This document shows, piece by piece, positions 60,820 to 64,000 of a stretch of 64,000 nucleotides of DNA. Every line of letters begins with the position of its first letter. Positions within the stretch are counted from its first letter, which is position 1. This DNA is from Pandoraea pneumonica (GTDB lineage Bacteria; Pseudomonadota; Gammaproteobacteria; Burkholderiales; Burkholderiaceae): positions 1 to 64,000 of the forward strand of contig NZ_CABPSK010000003.1 of NCBI RefSeq assembly GCF_902459645.1, given 5' to 3'. The translations under genes and the position numbers were made by a program. Under the pieces are notes generated by a model, which did not search any database, had not been told where the DNA came from, and saw only the letters and a program-made list of their open reading frames with translations.

Positions 60820-61149
60820 TCAATGCGCCGACGACTTCGACCAGAGATTCATCACCAAGACCCCGGCGATAATGAGCGCCATGCCGAGCATCGCCGCGGC
60901 ATCGAGTTTCTGCCCGAACAATACGCGCGACGCGATCGAGATCAGCACAATCCCCAGCCCCGACCACATCGCATACGCGATGCCCACGGGGATGGTGCGC
61001 AGCGTGAGCGACAACATGTAGAACGCCACGCCATACCCCGCCACGACCAGCACGACCGGCCCCACGCGCGAGAATCCGTCCGACGCCTTGAGCGCCGACG
61101 TGGCAATCACCTCCGCCACGATCGCCACCAGCAAGTACAGATACGCCAT
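60820..61149 (-). CDS. SMR-family multidrug efflux protein (EmrE-like)
   Basis: A 109-residue protein with four helices. The N-terminus AYLYLLVAIVAEVIATSALKAS contains the essential Glu13/14-type residue; YGVAFYMLSLTLRTIPVGIAYAMWSGLGIVL and helix four GMALIIAGVLVMNLWS are the EmrE signature. It exports quaternary amines with protons as a dual-topology dimer. Start at ATG 61149. Convergent with rocD, stops 20 bp apart. Confidence 0.93.
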   Translation of the reverse strand: MAYLYLLVAIVAEVIATSALKASDGFSRVGPVVLVVAGYGVAFYMLSLTLRTIPVGIAYAMWSGLGIVLISIASRVLFGQKLDAAAMLGMALIIAGVLVMNLWSKSSAH

Positions 61150-61307
61150 CGTTATCCTCCGGTTTTCAAGGCCGCCCATCATAACCGACAGCCCCCGAAA
61201 ATTTGTCTTGCACAACCGTGCGACGCCTTGCTAAAGTCGCCGTCACGGTGTGGCCAGCACACCGGCGTCGCTCGGACGGTTCCGGGCGCTTACGTTCCAG
61301 GATCAAC

Positions 61308-62525
61308 ATGTCAGGCTCCCAGAGCTCGCGCAGCTTTGCGCGCATCAATCGTCTTCCCCCGTACGTCTTCAACATCACCGCCGAACTCAAAATGGCGGCG
61401 CGCCGTCGTGGCGAAGACATCATCGACCTCTCGATGGGCAACCCTGACGGGGCCACGCCGCCCCACATCGTCAGCAAGCTCGTCGAAGTGGCACAACGCC
61501 CCGATACGCACGGCTACTCCACTTCGCGTGGCATTCCGCGTCTGCGCCGCGCCATCACCCGCTGGTACAAAGACCGCTACGACGTCGAACTCGACCCCGA
61601 GCGCGAAGCCATCGTCACGATCGGTTCGAAGGAAGGCCTCGCCCACTTGATGCTCGCCACGCTCGATCAAGGCGACACGGTACTCGTGCCCAACCCCTCG
61701 TACCCGATTCACATCTACGGCGCGGTCATCGCCGGTGCGAACATCCGCTCCGTGCCCATGACGCCCGGCATCGACTTCTTCACCGAACTCGAACGCGGGA
61801 TTCGTGAGAGCCATCCGAAGCCCAAGATGGTGATTCTCGGCTTCCCGTCGAACCCCACCGCCCAGTGCGTCGAACTCGAATTCTTCGAGCGCGTGATCGA
61901 ACTCGCCCGCAAGCACGACATTCTCGTCGTGCACGATCTGGCCTACGCCGATATCGTCTATGACGGCTACAAAGCGCCGTCGATCATGCAAGTACCGGGC
62001 GCGCAAGACGTCGCCGTCGAGTTCTTCACGCTGTCGAAGAGCTACAACATGGCGGGATGGCGCATCGGCTTCATGGTCGGCAACTCGGAGCTGGTCGCCG
62101 CGCTTGCACGCATCAAGAGCTATCACGACTACGGCACGTTCACGCCCGTGCAAGTCGCTGCTATCGCTGCGCTGGAAGGCGACCAGACGTGTGTCGAAGA
62201 GATTCGCGCGCAATATCAGCGCCGTCGCGACGTGCTCTATAAAGGCTTGATCGAAGCCGGTTGGGCCGTCGATCTGCCCAAGGCATCGATGTATATCTGG
62301 GCGCGCATCCCCGAGCCGTATCGGGCGCTCGGTTCGCTGGAATTCGCGAAGAAGTTGCTCGCGCAAGCGAAGGTGTCGGTTTCGCCCGGCATCGGCTTCG
62401 GCGAGTACGGCGACGAATACGTGCGCTTCGCGCTGATCGAAAACGAATCGCGAATTCGTCAGGCAGTGCGCGGCATCAAGCACATGTTCCGTGACGACGG
62501 ACTCGTGACGCCGACCGTCGCGTAA
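61308..62525 (+). CDS. alaC: AlaC-type class I aminotransferase
   Basis: A 405-residue PLP aminotransferase close to E. coli AlaC (glutamate-pyruvate). [42 protein letters not shown] at the start; [43 protein letters not shown]-lysine [20 protein letters not shown]. Length fits AlaC/AlaA. ATG 61308 follows GGA at suitable spacing; the upstream frame gives no family match. Likely housekeeping alanine synthesis. Confidence 0.92.
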   Translation: MSGSQSSRSFARINRLPPYVFNITAELKMAARRRGEDIIDLSMGNPDGATPPHIVSKLVEVAQRPDTHGYSTSRGIPRLRRAITRWYKDRYDVELDPEREAIVTIGSKEGLAHLMLATLDQGDTVLVPNPSYPIHIYGAVIAGANIRSVPMTPGIDFFTELERGIRESHPKPKMVILGFPSNPTAQCVELEFFERVIELARKHDILVVHDLAYADIVYDGYKAPSIMQVPGAQDVAVEFFTLSKSYNMAGWRIGFMVGNSELVAALARIKSYHDYGTFTPVQVAAIAALEGDQTCVEEIRAQYQRRRDVLYKGLIEAGWAVDLPKASMYIWARIPEPYRALGSLEFAKKLLAQAKVSVSPGIGFGEYGDEYVRFALIENESRIRQAVRGIKHMFRDDGLVTPTVA

Positions 62526-62565
62526 GCAACCACGTCAACGTGTCGTCGCGACACGTCGCAACACG

Positions 62566-62598
62566 CCGGGGCTTCCGTTCAGACGGAAGCCCCGGTTT
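62566..62598 (+). terminator. Terminator after alaC
   Basis: Perfect stem CCGGGGCTTCCGT/ACGGAAGCCCCGG on a TCAG loop, then TTTGCTTTCC, between convergent gene ends. Confidence 0.9.
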
Positions 62599-62625
62599 GC
62601 TTTCCAGCACCGCCGCCGACACCAC

Positions 62626-63405
62626 CTACGCGCGAACTTCCAAATACCGGCTCGGCACATCGCCCAGCACACGGCGAAATGCCGAAGTAAAGGCGCTTGG
62701 GCTGCCATAGCCCAAATCGAGCGCGACGCGCGTCACCGACTGCCCTTCGCTCAGACGTGCAATCGCCGCCAACAAACACACTTGCTGTCGCCATTCGGCA
62801 AAACTCACACCCGCCTCCTCGCGGAACCGACGCGTGAACGTCCGTCGACTCATCGACGCCGCAGCCGCCACAGCATCGAGATCCGTCGCAATCGACGGCG
62901 CAGCGAAGATCGTTCTGCACACATCCGCCAGCCGCGCATCACTCGGCATCGGGGCATGCAACGACAAGCGCGGCATCGCGGCAATCTCTGCGATCAACAA
63001 GTCCATGAGCTTGCCGTCTCGCCCGTCGACGTCGTACATCGCAGGCAAATCTACAGCGTCATCCATCAATTGCCGAAGCAACGGCGACACGCCGTAGACG
63101 CAGCAATGCGAAGGCATCCCTGCCGCCTCGGCAGCGTCACTAGCGATGAACGTGTTGAGCATCGTCACGGCGCCGCTCATGGTCATCTCATGCTGCATGC
63201 CCGCAGGCACCCAACAAGCGCGTTGCGGCGGCACGAACCAACGCCCCTGCGGCGTCGCGACCGTAATCATGCCGCGCGAAGCGAACGCGAACTGGCCGCG
63301 TGCGTGCGCGTGTTCGGGATAGGTCGAGCCTGCCGCATAGTCGTTGGCTGTCACGACCACGGTACGTGGCAAGGCTTCGTAGGGATCGAGCGGGGTATTG
63401 CGCAT
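62626..63405 (-). CDS. AraC-family regulator with cupin sensor
   Basis: A 259-residue AraC protein. Cupin part: YPEHAHARGQFAFASRGMITVATPQGRWFVPPQRACWVPAGMQHEM. HTH: AAPSIATDLDAVAAAASMSRRTFTRRFREEAGVSFAEWRQQVCLLAAIARLSEGQSVTRVALDLGYGSPSAFTSAFRRVLGDVPSRYL. This subtype often regulates a divergent transporter or hydrolase; here the alpha/beta hydrolase lies divergent about 100 bp away and is a likely target. Start ATG 63405. Confidence 0.88.
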   Translation of the reverse strand: MRNTPLDPYEALPRTVVVTANDYAAGSTYPEHAHARGQFAFASRGMITVATPQGRWFVPPQRACWVPAGMQHEMTMSGAVTMLNTFIASDAAEAAGMPSHCCVYGVSPLLRQLMDDAVDLPAMYDVDGRDGKLMDLLIAEIAAMPRLSLHAPMPSDARLADVCRTIFAAPSIATDLDAVAAAASMSRRTFTRRFREEAGVSFAEWRQQVCLLAAIARLSEGQSVTRVALDLGYGSPSAFTSAFRRVLGDVPSRYLEVRA

Positions 63406-63503
63406 GGCCCGAATTCTACAGTGATTGACCCAGCATTGACGGCGGGCAACGGCATCGACACCTACGATTCCCGCTGTCGACACTATTCACACACGGAGTT
63501 GTG

Positions 63504-64000
63504 ATGCCCAATACCTTTCATCGCGTGGGGACTGGCCCCCACGTGGTTCTTGTCCTGCATGGCTGGTTCGGCGACGCGCACGCGTTCGACGCCATCGAAG
63601 CGTGGCTCTCCCGCGACGAGTTCACCTACGTCTTCATGGACTACCGCGGCTACGGCGGCATGCGTGAGGTCGCGGGCGCCTACACCATCGATGAGATTGC
63701 CGATGACGCGCTAGCACTCGCCGACGCCCTTGGTGCGCAGCAATTCAGCCTTATCGGGCACTCGATGGGAGCGATGGCGATCGAGAAGATCGCCGTCCTT
63801 GCGTCTGAACGCGTTCGCGCGTTGATACCCGTGACACCGGTGCCATGCGGCGGCGTGCCGTTCGACGCGCAGCGACGTGCGATGTTCGAAAATGCCGCGC
63901 ATGACATCGAATTGCGCCAGGCGATCATCGACCGCAGCACGGGCCACCGGCTGCCATCGCAATGGATCGAATGGAAAGCGGCTTACTCGGCATCGCGCTC
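63504..64000 (+). CDS. Alpha/beta-hydrolase, cut by window end
   Basis: The first 165 residues of an alpha/beta-hydrolase running off the window. MPNTFHRVGTGPHVVLVLHGWFGDAHAF gives the HGWF oxyanion turn, FMDYRGYGG follows, and the nucleophile elbow is SLIGHSMGAMAIEKIA (GHSMG). GGAG lies five bases before the ATG at 63504. Asp and His of the triad would lie beyond the edge. Substrate unknown; divergent AraC gene probably controls it. Confidence 0.85.
   Translation, partial: MPNTFHRVGTGPHVVLVLHGWFGDAHAFDAIEAWLSRDEFTYVFMDYRGYGGMREVAGAYTIDEIADDALALADALGAQQFSLIGHSMGAMAIEKIAVLASERVRALIPVTPVPCGGVPFDAQRRAMFENAAHDIELRQAIIDRSTGHRLPSQWIEWKAAYSASR

Overview
This is a high-GC chromosomal window. Gene content and order fit a Burkholderiaceae betaproteobacterium, plausibly Pandoraea: a DUF4148 protein, many LysR/AraC/MarR regulators, several efflux systems and a NasS-NasT controlled nitrate assimilation operon. 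The genus is my inference from gene style; no 16S or marker gene is present. About 55 protein genes and two tRNAs (initiator Met, Arg-UCU) can be supported. There is no CRISPR array, prophage or intact insertion sequence.

Layout. (1) 0.2-10.4 kb: SrkA-like kinase, a YdjM-like membrane protein, an outer-membrane barrel, tRNA-fMet, a VOC protein, YjdM, a GNAT remnant, an FAD monooxygenase coupled to an ABC exporter, a HAD phosphatase, an NTF2-like protein, an AraC regulator and a cupin. (2) 10.9-19.5 kb, minus strand: nirB-nirD-nasA-cobA-nasT-nasS. The region upstream of nirB carries a candidate NtrC site, a good sigma-54 promoter and a leader with an intrinsic terminator, so two control layers (nitrogen status, then NasT antitermination) can be read from the DNA. 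(3) 21.4-27.8 kb: a cyclohexanecarboxylate-to-pimeloyl-CoA type cluster (ligase, two acyl-CoA dehydrogenases, BadI, BadH) with divergent badR-like marR and a perfect operator palindrome. (4) 28-33 kb: MarR plus a FUSC/DUF1656/HlyD/NodT aromatic-acid efflux operon. (5) 33.4-45.8 kb: DUF4148 protein, a LuxR solo, LysR/MFS pair, another LysR, nitroreductase, and an RND efflux operon with divergent LysR.

(6) 45.8-58.2 kb is the most interesting part. Ten collinear minus-strand genes read LacI regulator, periplasmic binding protein, fused double permease, ATPase, inositol-monophosphatase-family enzyme, then TonB, ExbB, ExbD, a TonB-dependent receptor and an AppA-type histidine acid phosphatase. 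A Pho-box-like element with a correctly spaced -10 lies ahead of tonB, followed by a perfect 18-bp palindrome. Together these look like a route for organic phosphate (for example phytate or its breakdown products): outer-membrane import, periplasmic dephosphorylation, inner-membrane uptake and a final cytoplasmic phosphatase. The substrate is inference.

(7) 58.4-59.3 kb is an AT-richer patch with an orphan membrane protein and a gene remnant abutting tRNA-Arg, likely acquired DNA. (8) 59.5-64 kb: ornithine-type aminotransferase, SMR efflux protein, AlaC-type aminotransferase, AraC regulator and an alpha/beta hydrolase cut by the window end.
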